From: Bdellovibrionales bacterium RIFOXYA1_FULL_36_14
Lineage (GTDB): Bacteria; Bdellovibrionota; Bacteriovoracia; Bacteriovoracales; Bacteriovoracaceae
Assembly: GCA_001769975.1 (NCBI GenBank)
Contig: MEPW01000013.1
Span: 1-50,069, forward strand
Direction of reading: 5' to 3'
DNA length: 50,069 nucleotides
Shown here: positions 17,811-27,117 of the stretch, piece after piece
Position numbering within the stretch: the stretch's first letter is position 1
Layout: each line of letters opens with the position of its first letter
Program-made: the position numbers and the translations under genes
The notes under the pieces: model-generated
Seen by the model: the letters and a program-made list of their open reading frames with translations, nothing else
What the model was told of the DNA's origin: nothing
Databases searched by the model: none

Positions 17811-18544
17811 AACTGCTCAAGCACCAGACTGATATTCATAGTGGCAGGATAAAGTTCCCCCGTATAAGTTGCTCCCAATTGGGTAAGTTCAGAAGGGCTA
17901 AAATAAGTAGGTGCCCGTTTTAGTTGTTTTAAAGCAATATGCGCGGTTATGATTGCCAATTCATTTTGATCCAATAAAGTTATCCGTAGAACGTGGGGAG
18001 TTTTCGCAAAAAAAGAAGAACTACAACTCTTTTTTTGATTGGATACTAAAAATGCTTCCCGATATCCAGAAGAATTTGTCTCAGACATGCTCTCAAGCTC
18101 CTCTTTTTCCTCCCACTCCTGCGCATTAAACTGATCAAATTCAAAATTCTTAAAAAAATCAGCATCATTAATCAGAATTTTTTTGAGGTCTTTCACATAA
18201 AGCTCATAGGTATAGTAACCGGAAAAAAGCTTATACTGTTTGATCGTAGGTATAGACACTTTTCTAGTTTGCAATAAGTTGATACTGAAAAGTTCTTCAT
18301 TATGTTGGTTATAGCGAACTATTTTAAAATCCAAAAAAAGTGGGCCTTTTATATATTTTTGGCTCCCTTCCAGTTTTACCCAGTTCCACTTGATGAATAA
18401 TTTTTCCAAATTTTGGATACCCCAACAAGGATTTTGGAACAAGAAAGTTTGGTCAGCTGTTTCATTTTCCGTCGTTCCTTTCGAATTTATGGTGCAGGCA
18501 CCTATAGAAAACCAAATTGCTAGGATAATGACGATCGTTTTCAT
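17807..18544 (-). CDS. lipoprotein of unknown function
   Basis: A 245-residue protein with a lipoprotein signal (MKTIVIILAIWFSIGAC, lipidated Cys17). The mature part is mixed alpha/beta with a Glu/Ser-rich segment in the middle (QEWEEKEELESMSETNSSG) and no motif I recognise. AAGGAA lies before the ATG. It converges with the large secreted protein gene, with a four-base overlap, and is divergent from the glycogen synthase gene across 135 bases. Confidence 0.7.
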   Translation of the reverse strand: MKTIVIILAIWFSIGACTINSKGTTENETADQTFLFQNPCWGIQNLEKLFIKWNWVKLEGSQKYIKGPLFLDFKIVRYNQHNEELFSINLLQTRKVSIPTIKQYKLFSGYYTYELYVKDLKKILINDADFFKNFEFDQFNAQEWEEKEELESMSETNSSGYREAFLVSNQKKSCSSSFFAKTPHVLRITLLDQNELAIITAHIALKQLKRAPTYFSPSELTQLGATYTGELYPATMNISLVLEQF

Positions 18545-18679
18545 AAATCTTTTTCCTTAAAAAAAGTCTTGGGGGATAAATCATAGCAAAAAAAACGTTA
18601 TTGCACACATTGAACATCATTTTTATTTACGAATCAAATTTTGAAAAATATGATTAGATTTTCCATCTTGGAGCAGTAA

Positions 18680-20497
18680 ATGAATCAGCCTTCCCCTATA
18701 GATCAATTAGACACCAAAAACACTCTTTTATTTGAATGTGCTTGGGAAGTTTGCAACCAGGTAGGTGGCATTTACACCGTTATCAGATCCAAATCTCAGG
18801 CCATTGTTGATAAATGGAATAAAAACTACACCGTAATCGGGCCTTATTTATCCCCCATAGTTTTAAATGAATTTGAATTGTTAGATCTGCCTCGGGGGCC
18901 TGTGGGTGAAGTCTTAAAAATTATGAGGGATTCGGGTTTTGAGGTTCATTTTGGAAGATGGCTGGTAGCCGGTAGCCCCTATGCCATACTATTTAACCCA
19001 AACAGCATCATGAATCAACTTGGCAGTATTAAATACTTTCTGTGGGATCATCACCAAATTCCCACTAGAGATACCGATCTCATCAATCGAGTGATTTGTT
19101 TTGGCGAATTGCTGCGGGTGTTTTTTTATCACTTGGATAAAAGAATACCCCCTAAAGCAAATGTTATCGCACATTTTCATGAATGGATGGCCGGCACGGC
19201 TATCCCCGGTATGAGAAGAAATAATCTCAAAACCAGGATTGTCTTCACCACCCATGCCACCATTCTTGGCCGATATCTGGCCATGAATAAGCATCCCTTT
19301 TATGAAAGGCTTCCCTACTTTAGGTGGGAACAAGAAGCCAAGGAATATGATATTGAAACCGAAGTGCACATTGAACGAGCCGCTGCTCACGGCTGTCATC
19401 TGCTATCTACAGTATCTGAAGTCACCGCTCGAGAATGTGCCAAATTGCTTGACCGCGAGCCAGATATTATTTTGCCCAATGGTCTCAATATAGAAAAATT
19501 TAGTACTCCTCATGAATTTCAAGTGGTGCATAATGAATATAAAAAGAAAATCCATCAATTTGTGATGGGACACTTTTTTTCCTCCTACTCTTTTGATTTG
19601 GATAACACGCTTTATTTTTTTACCTCTGGAAGATATGAATATACCAACAAAGGTTTTGATTTAACCATTGAAGCCCTCGCAAGACTTAACTACAAAATGC
19701 AATATGATAACATTGATAAAACCGTAGTGATGTTTATCATAACTCCCAGACCATATCATAATATCAATCCCACTGTTTATAAATCCCAGATGCTGCTTGA
19801 TAAACTAGATAAAACTTGTGAGATGATTCAAGAGATAGTGGGTGATCGGCTATTCTTCGAAAGTATCAGTAACAAAAATACGAAAATACCAGACCTCAAT
19901 GCCTTTATCCCTGAATATTGGAAGCTTAGATTTCGCAGAACCATTTTATCCTGGCAAACCCAAGAGCTACCACTAATTGTCACCCATGATTTAGTCCAAC
20001 CGGAAAAAGATGAAATCTTAAATTTCCTGGATGCCAGTCGCCTCGTAAACAATGCTCATGATAAAGTTAAAGTCATTTATCATCCAGAATTTATTTCTAC
20101 TATCAGTCCTATTAACAAACTTGAATATGAACAATTCGTAAAAGGATGTCATCTTGGAATTTTCCCAAGCTACTACGAACCTTGGGGATATACTCCGCTT
20201 GAATGCATGGCCCGTGGTATCCCAGCAGTCACCAGTGACTTGAGTGGTTTTGGTGATTACGTTTTAAAAACTGTTCCAGACTCCCATGACCATGGCATCT
20301 ACGTTATTAATCGATCAACTCAAAGTTTTAGCGAGAGTGCTGAAGAGCTGGCCAATCAATTATTTGAATTCACCAAAATGTCCAGAGGGGAAAGAGTTCG
20401 ACAACGTTATCGGGTGGAAAGTATTGCCGAAGATTTTGATTGGAAATATTTAAGTGAGTATTATAATCGTGCCTACTCACTAGTTTTAATTGATTAA
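18680..20497 (+). CDS. glycogen synthase, GT3 (eukaryote-type)
   Basis: A 605-residue glycosyltransferase of family GT3, the type found in yeast and animals, which extends glycogen from UDP-glucose; bacterial GlgA is GT5. GT3 landmarks: WEVCNQVGGIYTVIRSK near the N-terminus (glucosyl-donor loop), HFHEWMAG, TTHATILGRYL, FTSGRYEYTNKGFDLTIEAL, and PSYYEPWGYTPLECMARG with the paired catalytic acidic residues, followed by TSDLSGFGDYV. The C-terminal arginine-rich regulatory tail of eukaryotic enzymes is missing, so allosteric control by glucose-6-phosphate is uncertain. TTGGAG precedes the ATG. No other glycogen gene is in the window, so it stands apart from a glg operon. Confidence 0.92.
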   Translation: MNQPSPIDQLDTKNTLLFECAWEVCNQVGGIYTVIRSKSQAIVDKWNKNYTVIGPYLSPIVLNEFELLDLPRGPVGEVLKIMRDSGFEVHFGRWLVAGSPYAILFNPNSIMNQLGSIKYFLWDHHQIPTRDTDLINRVICFGELLRVFFYHLDKRIPPKANVIAHFHEWMAGTAIPGMRRNNLKTRIVFTTHATILGRYLAMNKHPFYERLPYFRWEQEAKEYDIETEVHIERAAAHGCHLLSTVSEVTARECAKLLDREPDIILPNGLNIEKFSTPHEFQVVHNEYKKKIHQFVMGHFFSSYSFDLDNTLYFFTSGRYEYTNKGFDLTIEALARLNYKMQYDNIDKTVVMFIITPRPYHNINPTVYKSQMLLDKLDKTCEMIQEIVGDRLFFESISNKNTKIPDLNAFIPEYWKLRFRRTILSWQTQELPLIVTHDLVQPEKDEILNFLDASRLVNNAHDKVKVIYHPEFISTISPINKLEYEQFVKGCHLGIFPSYYEPWGYTPLECMARGIPAVTSDLSGFGDYVLKTVPDSHDHGIYVINRSTQSFSESAEELANQLFEFTKMSRGERVRQRYRVESIAEDFDWKYLSEYYNRAYSLVLID

Positions 20498-20516
20498 AAT
20501 CAACAAAAGATATAAT
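20490..20516 (+). promoter_or_regulatory. palindrome and -10-like element before the subtilase gene
   Basis: A TATAAT at 20511-20516 follows a perfect inverted repeat, TTGATT-AA-AATCAA (20490-20503), whose left arm overlaps the glycogen synthase stop region. TTGATT could double as a -35, but the 15-bp spacer is short. It is a plausible regulated promoter for the peptidase gene. Confidence 0.3.
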
Positions 20517-20641
20517 TTTTCCAAATAGGCTCAAAGAGTCATCATCTTGTAAGAAGTTTAAAGTATTTTTTCCAAGCATAAAATTCAAAATATTTTATCA
20601 TTAGATCTATGAACATAAGAAATATAATCAAGGATGACTGT

Positions 20642-21871
20642 ATGAAATTTATTTTATTTATTACCCTACTAATCAGCTTTAACTCGCTCGCCTCCGATTA
20701 CATAGTTAAAGTTAAAACCGGTGCCAAGCTAAACACTAAATCAAATTTAATAAGACTTAACACCAGTTTCGGTGATTTCTATAAACTCTCCGGCGATCAA
20801 AAATCTGATTTAAAAAACTTAAAAAATGATCCAGCCGTTTTATATATTGAACCAAACTATACTTACCAAATAAGTCCAATTGAAGTGTCACAAAAATCTA
20901 CCGAACCATCCTTTGACAAGCAATGGGGACTTTTAAACACTGGCGCAAATTCTGGCGGTTATTTTAGCGCTGGAATCGCAGGCCGAGATATCAATGCGGT
21001 TAACGCTTGGAAAATCACCACCGGTAGTGATGAAGTAAAAATTGCGGTTATCGACACTGGAGTTGATTTCACCCATCCAGATTTGAAAAATAATATATGG
21101 GTAAATGAAGCAGAACAAAATGGAAAAGCCGGCGTAGATGATGACAATAACGGTTATGTGGATGATATTCACGGATACGATTTTGCTAACAAAGATGGCA
21201 ATCCCATTGATGATCACGGACATGGCACCCATTGCGCTGGTATAATTGGAGCGTCTCATAATGGTATCGGGGTAGCCGGGGTTATGAGCAATGTAAAAAT
21301 TGTGGCGCTTAAATTCTTAACTGGCAGTGGAAGCGGTACTACTGAAGATGCGATTTTAGCAATTGATTACGCTATCAAAGCCGGAGTTGATGTCATGAGT
21401 AACTCTTGGGGAGGAGGAGACGAATCTTTGGCCCTTAAAGATGCTATTCTCGCAGCTAATGAAGCCGGCATTTTCTTTGTAGCAGCAGCAGGAAACGAAT
21501 CCAATAACAATGACACTACCGCATCTTTTCCGGCCAATTATAAAATTGACAACGTTATCTCAGTTGGTTCCATGGATGGCAGAGGCAAACGATCAAGTTT
21601 TTCTAACTATGGTGCAAACTCAGTGCACGTTTTTGCTCCAGGTAGTAACATCTACTCGACCTTTAAAAGCAATTCCTATAAATCATTATCAGGAACTTCA
21701 ATGGCCTGTCCGTTTGTAAGTGGGATTCTCGGACTTTTAAAAAGCCATGACTCATACCTGTCAATACTTGAGGGAAAAGAACGATTAATCAACAATTCTG
21801 TTTCTAGTACTGATTTGCAATCAAGCGTAGCTAAGGGCTGGGTTGACGCATTTAAAGCTTTAAATAATTAA
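20642..21871 (+). CDS. secreted subtilisin-like serine protease (S8)
   Basis: About 409 residues. The ATG at 20642 is chosen because AAGGA lies seven bases upstream and the signal peptide (MKFILFITLLISFNSLAS) then starts at residue 1. An upstream in-frame ATG at 20609 has neither. A short I9-like propeptide (about 19-75, DYIVKVKTG... then ...LYIEPNYTY) is followed by the catalytic domain. The triad is Asp138 (VIDTGVDFTHPDL), His194 (HGHGTHCAG) and Ser353 (SGTSMACP), with the oxyanion Asn in AAGNESNN. There is no C-terminal sorting domain, so it is probably released or periplasmic. Extracellular protein digestion fits a predatory or scavenging host (inference). A strong terminator follows. Confidence 0.92.
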   Translation: MKFILFITLLISFNSLASDYIVKVKTGAKLNTKSNLIRLNTSFGDFYKLSGDQKSDLKNLKNDPAVLYIEPNYTYQISPIEVSQKSTEPSFDKQWGLLNTGANSGGYFSAGIAGRDINAVNAWKITTGSDEVKIAVIDTGVDFTHPDLKNNIWVNEAEQNGKAGVDDDNNGYVDDIHGYDFANKDGNPIDDHGHGTHCAGIIGASHNGIGVAGVMSNVKIVALKFLTGSGSGTTEDAILAIDYAIKAGVDVMSNSWGGGDESLALKDAILAANEAGIFFVAAAGNESNNNDTTASFPANYKIDNVISVGSMDGRGKRSSFSNYGANSVHVFAPGSNIYSTFKSNSYKSLSGTSMACPFVSGILGLLKSHDSYLSILEGKERLINNSVSSTDLQSSVAKGWVDAFKALNN

Positions 21872-21905
21872 GATAATTAATTAGATAAAAAATTGTTTTT
21901 TTAAT

Positions 21906-21938
21906 GAAGGCCTCTTTTTAAATGAGGCCTTCTTTATT
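21906..21938 (+). terminator. intrinsic terminator of the subtilase gene
   Basis: GAAGGCCTC (21906-21914) and GAGGCCTTC (21924-21932) form a perfect 9-bp stem with a 9-base loop, followed by TTTATT. It lies 35 bases after the stop codon. Confidence 0.9.
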
Positions 21939-21951
21939 ACAATACTTAGGA

Positions 21952-21957
21952 TATAAT
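21952..21957 (+). promoter_or_regulatory. -10 element for the STAS gene
   Basis: A perfect TATAAT lies about 33 bases before the STAS-protein start and after the subtilase terminator. No strong -35 is visible. GGAG before the ATG provides the ribosome site. Confidence 0.4.
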
Positions 21958-21989
21958 ATGTATTGGACATTTCGTAATTGGAGCATTGA

Positions 21990-22466
21990 ATGAGCAAATT
22001 TAAAATTCAAGAAAAAATAAAAGATAACCAGCACATACTTTACCTTAACGGAAAAATTGATGAAGATTCGGATTTTTCCATTTTGAACTTAAAACAACAA
22101 CAAATCATTATTTTTAATTTGGAAGGAGTCACGGGTATCAACTCCTGTGGAATAAGAGAATGGATTAATCTCATGAAAGCCATTCCCGCTAACTCCAAAG
22201 TTTATTTTGTAAAATGTGATCGGGCCATGATCGACCAGGCCAATATGATTGAAGGTTTTTTCCCTCCCAACTCTTTCGTAAAAAGCTTTTTCATTCCCTA
22301 CTACTGCGAGCATTGTGATGAACAAAGTAATATTTTGTGTGAACGAAAATCTGAAGCAGACAAAAATCCCGCCTATACCCAGACATCATCTTGTAAAAAT
22401 TGCCAGAAAGATGCAGAAATTGACATTATTGAAACCAAGTATTTTAAATTTTTAAAGAAAAATTAA
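21990..22466 (+). CDS. STAS-domain protein with C-terminal Cys-pair motif
   Basis: A 158-residue cytoplasmic protein. Residues 1-100 resemble an STAS (anti-sigma-antagonist) domain. The phosphorylation loop reads GINSCGIREW, where Ser52 matches the phosphorylated Ser of SpoIIAA/RsbV (DSSG/DSTG), with Asp replaced by Asn. The C-terminal 50 residues carry CEHC and CKNC pairs about 30 residues apart, plus an extra Cys between, which suggests a small zinc ribbon; this is unusual for STAS proteins. The SpoIIE phosphatase gene and an RsbW-like ATPase gene are close by, so it may be the switch protein they act on. The zinc-ribbon part may bind a partner (inference). Confidence 0.7.
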   Translation: MSKFKIQEKIKDNQHILYLNGKIDEDSDFSILNLKQQQIIIFNLEGVTGINSCGIREWINLMKAIPANSKVYFVKCDRAMIDQANMIEGFFPPNSFVKSFFIPYYCEHCDEQSNILCERKSEADKNPAYTQTSSCKNCQKDAEIDIIETKYFKFLKKN

Positions 22467-22476
22467 AAAAATATTT

Positions 22477-23739
22477 TCATCTTCTAATTTTATCTAAAAT
22501 TTCAAATTCAATATTTTTCTCAATACGAGGTGCTGGGGGTCTAGCGTTGTCGATTTTTATAAAATTGAGTTTTGGTTTTTCTTTGGTTTCATCACTTTTT
22601 TCAGGATAAACCGTCCAAACATAAGTTCCAGTTTGCGCCAAATTAAGTGAGACTTCTAGTGCAGAGGTTGCCAGTTTTTCTTTTAACACTCCTTTTTTTC
22701 CATCTTTTTTAAACAATTTAAAGGTGTACATAGAATCATCCACCACTTCTTCACCCTGAGCGTTTTTTTTCTTCCAACTAAACTTCACATCCTTGGATCC
22801 ATTAAAAGGGATTTGAATATAGGTTCCACTAAAAGGTTTAAAATCGGCCAGAATAATTTCGGATAAAATTTTATTTTCTTGCACGTAGAAATACTGTTTT
22901 TCACAGGTTATCTCGGTATCACCATCGACTCCAATTACTTGCCATACATAACCTCCGGAAACTAAATTTTTTGTAAATTCCGTTTGGGAAATCTGATCAA
23001 ATCTTTGCAAAGTTTTTTCTCCCATTTTACTAATCGCTACTGCATAACGAGAAAAAGGTTTTTTACTGGTCCAACTAAATTTGATTTTTTCTCCGCGATT
23101 AATCAACAGTTTTTCACCGCCCACCGGATACACCGGAGTGATAAAGGTTTCCTTTTCCTTAATTAAATTCACGTCACCAAAAATGACGGTTTTTCTAGAA
23201 TCCAGTTCAATGGCCCCTTTAGCACTTTTCGTGTCGTCAAATTTGATCATACCTTTCATAACTTTTAGTGATTCGCTATTTCCTTTGCCGAGCTTTTCCA
23301 TCCGCACCACCGAATCGTCTGCCATATTATTAATCAAAGCACCTCCGGCCTTGAGTCCAGTTTCACCTGCTTGTTTTTGCATGATAACGTCTACCACACC
23401 CTGACGAAGATTAAGATCCATCACCCCCGCACTTTCGCTTAAGATAAGTAATGTATTAGGAGCAACAAAAATTTTTACATTAGCATTAGTTACGACAATA
23501 GTTGAGGAATTATCTCCGGTAAATATCATATCCTTGGTAGCCAGCGGAGCCCCTTTATAAGAATCCTCCCAGCTTAAATTCATATGATTTTTGTGTCTGA
23601 CTTCGTTGTTAATTTCCAAAATAGTGGCAACTTTCACACTATCATGTTCTCTACTTGATTTTTTTTTGGCATAAAATAATTCGTATCCGCAGTAAGCTGA
23701 TAGCATTAGAGCAAATATGAATAAAAAAACATCTCGCAT
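22477..23739 (-). CDS. FecR-domain membrane-anchored protein
   Basis: A 420-residue protein with one N-terminal hydrophobic segment (about 3-22, VFLFIFALMLSAYCGYELFY) that acts as an anchor or uncleaved signal. A FecR-like domain follows at about 60-190 (PLATKDMIFTGDNSSTIVVT, then VKIFVAPNTLLIL and LRQGVVDVIM). Two Ig/fibronectin-like segments with KFSW-type strands (KIKFSWTSKKPF, VKFSWKKKN) follow and end in GTYVWTVYP. FecR domains sense or scaffold in the periplasm. There is no sigma-factor gene beside it. It is divergent from the SpoIIE phosphatase gene and could be its periplasmic partner (inference). No clear Shine-Dalgarno precedes the ATG. Confidence 0.75.
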   Translation of the reverse strand: MRDVFLFIFALMLSAYCGYELFYAKKKSSREHDSVKVATILEINNEVRHKNHMNLSWEDSYKGAPLATKDMIFTGDNSSTIVVTNANVKIFVAPNTLLILSESAGVMDLNLRQGVVDVIMQKQAGETGLKAGGALINNMADDSVVRMEKLGKGNSESLKVMKGMIKFDDTKSAKGAIELDSRKTVIFGDVNLIKEKETFITPVYPVGGEKLLINRGEKIKFSWTSKKPFSRYAVAISKMGEKTLQRFDQISQTEFTKNLVSGGYVWQVIGVDGDTEITCEKQYFYVQENKILSEIILADFKPFSGTYIQIPFNGSKDVKFSWKKKNAQGEEVVDDSMYTFKLFKKDGKKGVLKEKLATSALEVSLNLAQTGTYVWTVYPEKSDETKEKPKLNFIKIDNARPPAPRIEKNIEFEILDKIRR

Positions 23740-23866
23740 AAAACTTATTTCAATTTTTCTTATTTGTTATATAATGATTATAATTATATCCTAAAATAAA
23801 AATGTCCTGTTTGATTTTTGGGTTGGCAATTTTTACCATTGGGCATTTTTAAGAGGAACAACCACC

Positions 23867-25723
23867 ATGGGTGAAAGCTCGGAACTATTATTTAAAACGA
23901 GAGTATGGCTATCTCTGCGTACCAAACTGCTCTTTTTATTCGTTATCCTGCTGGCATCCACCATTGGCGCCAATATCCATTACTCCACCTCTTTTTTTAT
24001 TTCTGACAAGACAGCTTACATATACGAAACCGGCCTTAATAAAAGCCAAATCCTGGCCAGTCGCTTAAATGAAATTATTTTAAGAATTGTGGATAACTCC
24101 ATAACTTTGGGAAATGTTCTAAGCACCACTGGCACTACCAACGTCAACATTGAATTATCAGACGACATGCTCGCTTTGATATTACTTAAAAACGAAGATG
24201 GCGAATTCAAACTGGACAAGATCAAAATCAATGACAAACAAATGGATAAACTAAGCAAGCAATATGAAATTGACGCCGATCTTTTTATCAAAAAAGTCAT
24301 CAGCAGCTTTGAAGCTGTTAAAAATAATAATAAGAAAGTCAATATCATCTCTCTTTTAAAAGACCACCTTATACCGGCAGTCGCCATCGGTATCAAAAAA
24401 GATGAACAATCCTATTTTCTAAATATTTCCAACATCGCCCCCATTATCACCGACATGGAATCCGATGCCCTTTATACCAACACCATCATTGACATCGAAG
24501 GCCAGCCACTTTTTAGCAATCTAGAAGATAATAAACGCCTACACGAAGAAAAATATATTCGAGATATTATAAACTCAGATGTAAAAAACGGTTCCCGAAA
24601 AGTTACAACTAACGCCCATGAAGAAAAACTGGTCTCTTTTAGTAAAATTCCATCCCTTGATTTGATTTTATTATCAGAAATCAACTCCACCAAGGCCTTT
24701 AAAATTGTTGATGAATTAAAATACAAAAGCATTCTTTTTGGTCTTTTTATTTTAGGTATTGCAATGGGACTTGTAATTGTTTTATCAAAAACTATAACTA
24801 GTCCCATGAAAAAACTGGTTCAAGGGATCACGAGTATTTCCAAAGGCGATTTCTCCACCAGGGTAAAGATCTTTTCACTAGATGAGACGAGAATACTGGC
24901 AGCTGCCTTTAACTATATGGCAGAGCGAATAACGGAATTGATTAAAGAGATGGTGGAAAAAGCCCGCCTGGAAAAAGAAGTAGAAAATGCCAAAGTTATT
25001 CAAGATACACTTTTTCCCCCTACAAATCAGGTTATTGAAACTGTCAAAATCCATGGGCTTTACAAATCCGCCAGTGAGTGTAACGGAGACTGGTGGTATT
25101 ATGAACAAATTGGTCGAGACCTCTATTTTTTTATCGGCGATGCTACAGGGCACGGGGTACCAGCAGCGCTGCTTACAGCTTCAGTGCGCGCGACTCTGGC
25201 AACCCTATCAAATATGAATATTCCTCTTTCTCCCGCTACGATTATGAAAAGTATGAATCATTCAGTCTATAGCACTTCCAAAGGGCAGATATACATGACT
25301 TTTTTTATTGGTCGTTATAATTTTGAGACCCGCAACTTCACTTACAGTAATGCCAGTCATAATTCTCCCTACCAAATTCCTCTTTCAAAAGAGGACACTA
25401 CCCTTGCCCAGATTACTCCCTTTGATGAAGTTTGCGACCCTCGTCTGGGAGAATCTATGGAGCACGAATTCAAAGAAGCTTCGACGACGCTTTCTAAAAA
25501 CGATGTTGTTTTATTATATACTGATGGCATCGTGGAAGTTGAAAACGAAAATAATCGACAACTTGGTGAAAAGAAGTTTATGCAAATAGTTCTCGATTCA
25601 CTTAATAAGAATAAAGGCTCTTTAAAAGATTGCGTTGAATCCGTGCGCAAAGAAGTTTATGATTATAAAGGCGTTAATAATTTTGACGATGATATTACTT
25701 ATTACTTTGGATATTTTGGTTAA
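23867..25723 (+). CDS. membrane sensor with HAMP and SpoIIE/PP2C phosphatase domain
   Basis: A 618-residue RsbU-like protein. Transmembrane segments at about 19-37 and 287-307 enclose a periplasmic sensor region of about 245 residues. A HAMP domain (about 308-362, SPMKKLVQGITSISKGDFST) and a helical linker lead to the SpoIIE-type PP2C domain (about 395-618). Metal-binding motifs are present: NGDWWYY near 405, GDATGHGVPAA near 424, LLYTDGIVE near 550 and DDDITYY near the end. It should dephosphorylate a Ser-phosphorylated STAS protein, and the product of the gene at 21990 is the obvious candidate. GAGGA lies nine bases before the ATG. The GGDEF gene starts six bases after its stop, so they form an operon. 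Confidence 0.92.
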   Translation: MGESSELLFKTRVWLSLRTKLLFLFVILLASTIGANIHYSTSFFISDKTAYIYETGLNKSQILASRLNEIILRIVDNSITLGNVLSTTGTTNVNIELSDDMLALILLKNEDGEFKLDKIKINDKQMDKLSKQYEIDADLFIKKVISSFEAVKNNNKKVNIISLLKDHLIPAVAIGIKKDEQSYFLNISNIAPIITDMESDALYTNTIIDIEGQPLFSNLEDNKRLHEEKYIRDIINSDVKNGSRKVTTNAHEEKLVSFSKIPSLDLILLSEINSTKAFKIVDELKYKSILFGLFILGIAMGLVIVLSKTITSPMKKLVQGITSISKGDFSTRVKIFSLDETRILAAAFNYMAERITELIKEMVEKARLEKEVENAKVIQDTLFPPTNQVIETVKIHGLYKSASECNGDWWYYEQIGRDLYFFIGDATGHGVPAALLTASVRATLATLSNMNIPLSPATIMKSMNHSVYSTSKGQIYMTFFIGRYNFETRNFTYSNASHNSPYQIPLSKEDTTLAQITPFDEVCDPRLGESMEHEFKEASTTLSKNDVVLLYTDGIVEVENENNRQLGEKKFMQIVLDSLNKNKGSLKDCVESVRKEVYDYKGVNNFDDDITYYFGYFG

Positions 25724-25728
25724 AAACT

Positions 25729-27117
25729 ATGAACTATAATATTTTCAACAATCTTTTAGAATCCATCGTCGTCGTCGATCAAAATTTTAACGTAGTTTAT
25801 GCTAACGAAGCCTTTTCCCTGCTTATTAATTTACCGCTGAGGCGAATTTTAAAAAACAAAAAGTTTTTCGAAATAATGAATACCGATGACTCACTTTTAC
25901 AAAACATCGATGAATTACATAAGGTTCTTGATTCCACCCCCTATAAAGAAATCACTTTCACCTCCCCTCAAGGCCAAGTTGGAACTATTCAATACAGTTT
26001 ACAAAAGTTAGAGGCTAAAAGTGAAAACCATTGGCTCTTTTTTTTCAGAGATGTCACTTTAGAGCAACAACTGCAGCGAAAATACAAAAGAGAATTATCC
26101 GAAAAGGAAACCCTGATCGACAAGCTGAGAAACTCTCTACTGGAAACAGAATTTCGCTATAAAATCAATGAAATTACCAGTTCATGTTTTGATGTCAATG
26201 AAGTGATAAATTCCCTAACTTCGATTTTCAAAGATTTGTTCCTCTGTGAGAATTCCGCTTCAATTATTTTTGATCAAAAAAATATCACCGTCCATCTGGC
26301 CAGTGGTGAAAAAAATGTCTTCAAACAAGATGATTTTAGTTTTTTTGAAACCTATGATTTCAATAATTACAAGCTTAACGACCAGTTAATAATTAGACTT
26401 AAAAAATGGCTAAACTGGAACGATCTGGCTTCACAGGTCTATTATGTTCCATTAAAATCCCAAAAAAATGTCATGGGGATGTTAATATTCTATAAACCCA
26501 AAATTGCTAATTTCAATGAAGAAAAACTTTGTGAAATGCTTAAATCCATCCAAGAACATATTTCGTTGGTGCTGGATAACTTTTTATTATACGAAAAATC
26601 TGTCCGGGATGGACTGACCAACTTATATAATGTTCGGTATTTTAAATCTTCCCTATTAAAGGAATTAAAACGCACGAGAAGACACGAGCATAGCTGTTCG
26701 CTGATCATGATAGATATTGATTTTTTTAAAAAAATTAATGATAGCCATGGGCATCCCACCGGAGACAGTGTCCTTCGCAAAGTTTCGGATATTTTTCTCG
26801 ATTGCACCAGAGAAACTGATATTGTCTCCCGCTGTGGTGGCGAAGAATTTTCCATTATACTGCCAGAAACCCCCACCGAGGGTGCTTTAATTGTGGCCGA
26901 AAAAATCAGAAAAACCACTGAAGAAACCAAATTTTATTCCAACGCCAACGTTCAAATTTCGGTTACCTTGAGTTTGGGTATCGCCACCTTCCCGGAAGAT
27001 GCCGATGTAATAGAAAGTTTAACAGATAAAGCTGATCAAGCTCTGTACCATGCTAAACACAGTGGTAGAAACCAGGTCGTTATGTATTCTGCCGTTGAAA
27101 AAAAAGAACTACCTTAG
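25729..27117 (+). CDS. PAS-GGDEF diguanylate cyclase
   Basis: A 462-residue cytoplasmic protein that should make c-di-GMP from two GTP. An N-terminal PAS domain (about 1-110, VVDQNFNVVYANEAFSLL) is followed by a coiled linker, a GAF-like region (about 140-290) and the GGDEF domain (about 295-455). The active site is intact as GGEEF at 370-374, with the substrate motif DIDFFKKINDSHGHPTGD. RETD at 361-364, five residues upstream, is a canonical RxxD inhibitory site, so product feedback is expected. It is translated just after the SpoIIE phosphatase gene, linking the PP2C pathway to c-di-GMP. It overlaps the convergent ATPase gene by nine bases. Confidence 0.92.
   Translation: MNYNIFNNLLESIVVVDQNFNVVYANEAFSLLINLPLRRILKNKKFFEIMNTDDSLLQNIDELHKVLDSTPYKEITFTSPQGQVGTIQYSLQKLEAKSENHWLFFFRDVTLEQQLQRKYKRELSEKETLIDKLRNSLLETEFRYKINEITSSCFDVNEVINSLTSIFKDLFLCENSASIIFDQKNITVHLASGEKNVFKQDDFSFFETYDFNNYKLNDQLIIRLKKWLNWNDLASQVYYVPLKSQKNVMGMLIFYKPKIANFNEEKLCEMLKSIQEHISLVLDNFLLYEKSVRDGLTNLYNVRYFKSSLLKELKRTRRHEHSCSLIMIDIDFFKKINDSHGHPTGDSVLRKVSDIFLDCTRETDIVSRCGGEEFSIILPETPTEGALIVAEKIRKTTEETKFYSNANVQISVTLSLGIATFPEDADVIESLTDKADQALYHAKHSGRNQVVMYSAVEKKELP

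Noticed and set aside
20609-20641. ATG at 20609 as start of the subtilase
   Set aside because: There is no ribosome site and it masks the signal peptide. AAGGA lies before the ATG at 20642.
27109-27117. Overlap of the GGDEF and ATPase genes as a sign of a frameshift
   Set aside because: Both proteins are complete with expected C-termini. It is a simple convergent 9-bp overlap.
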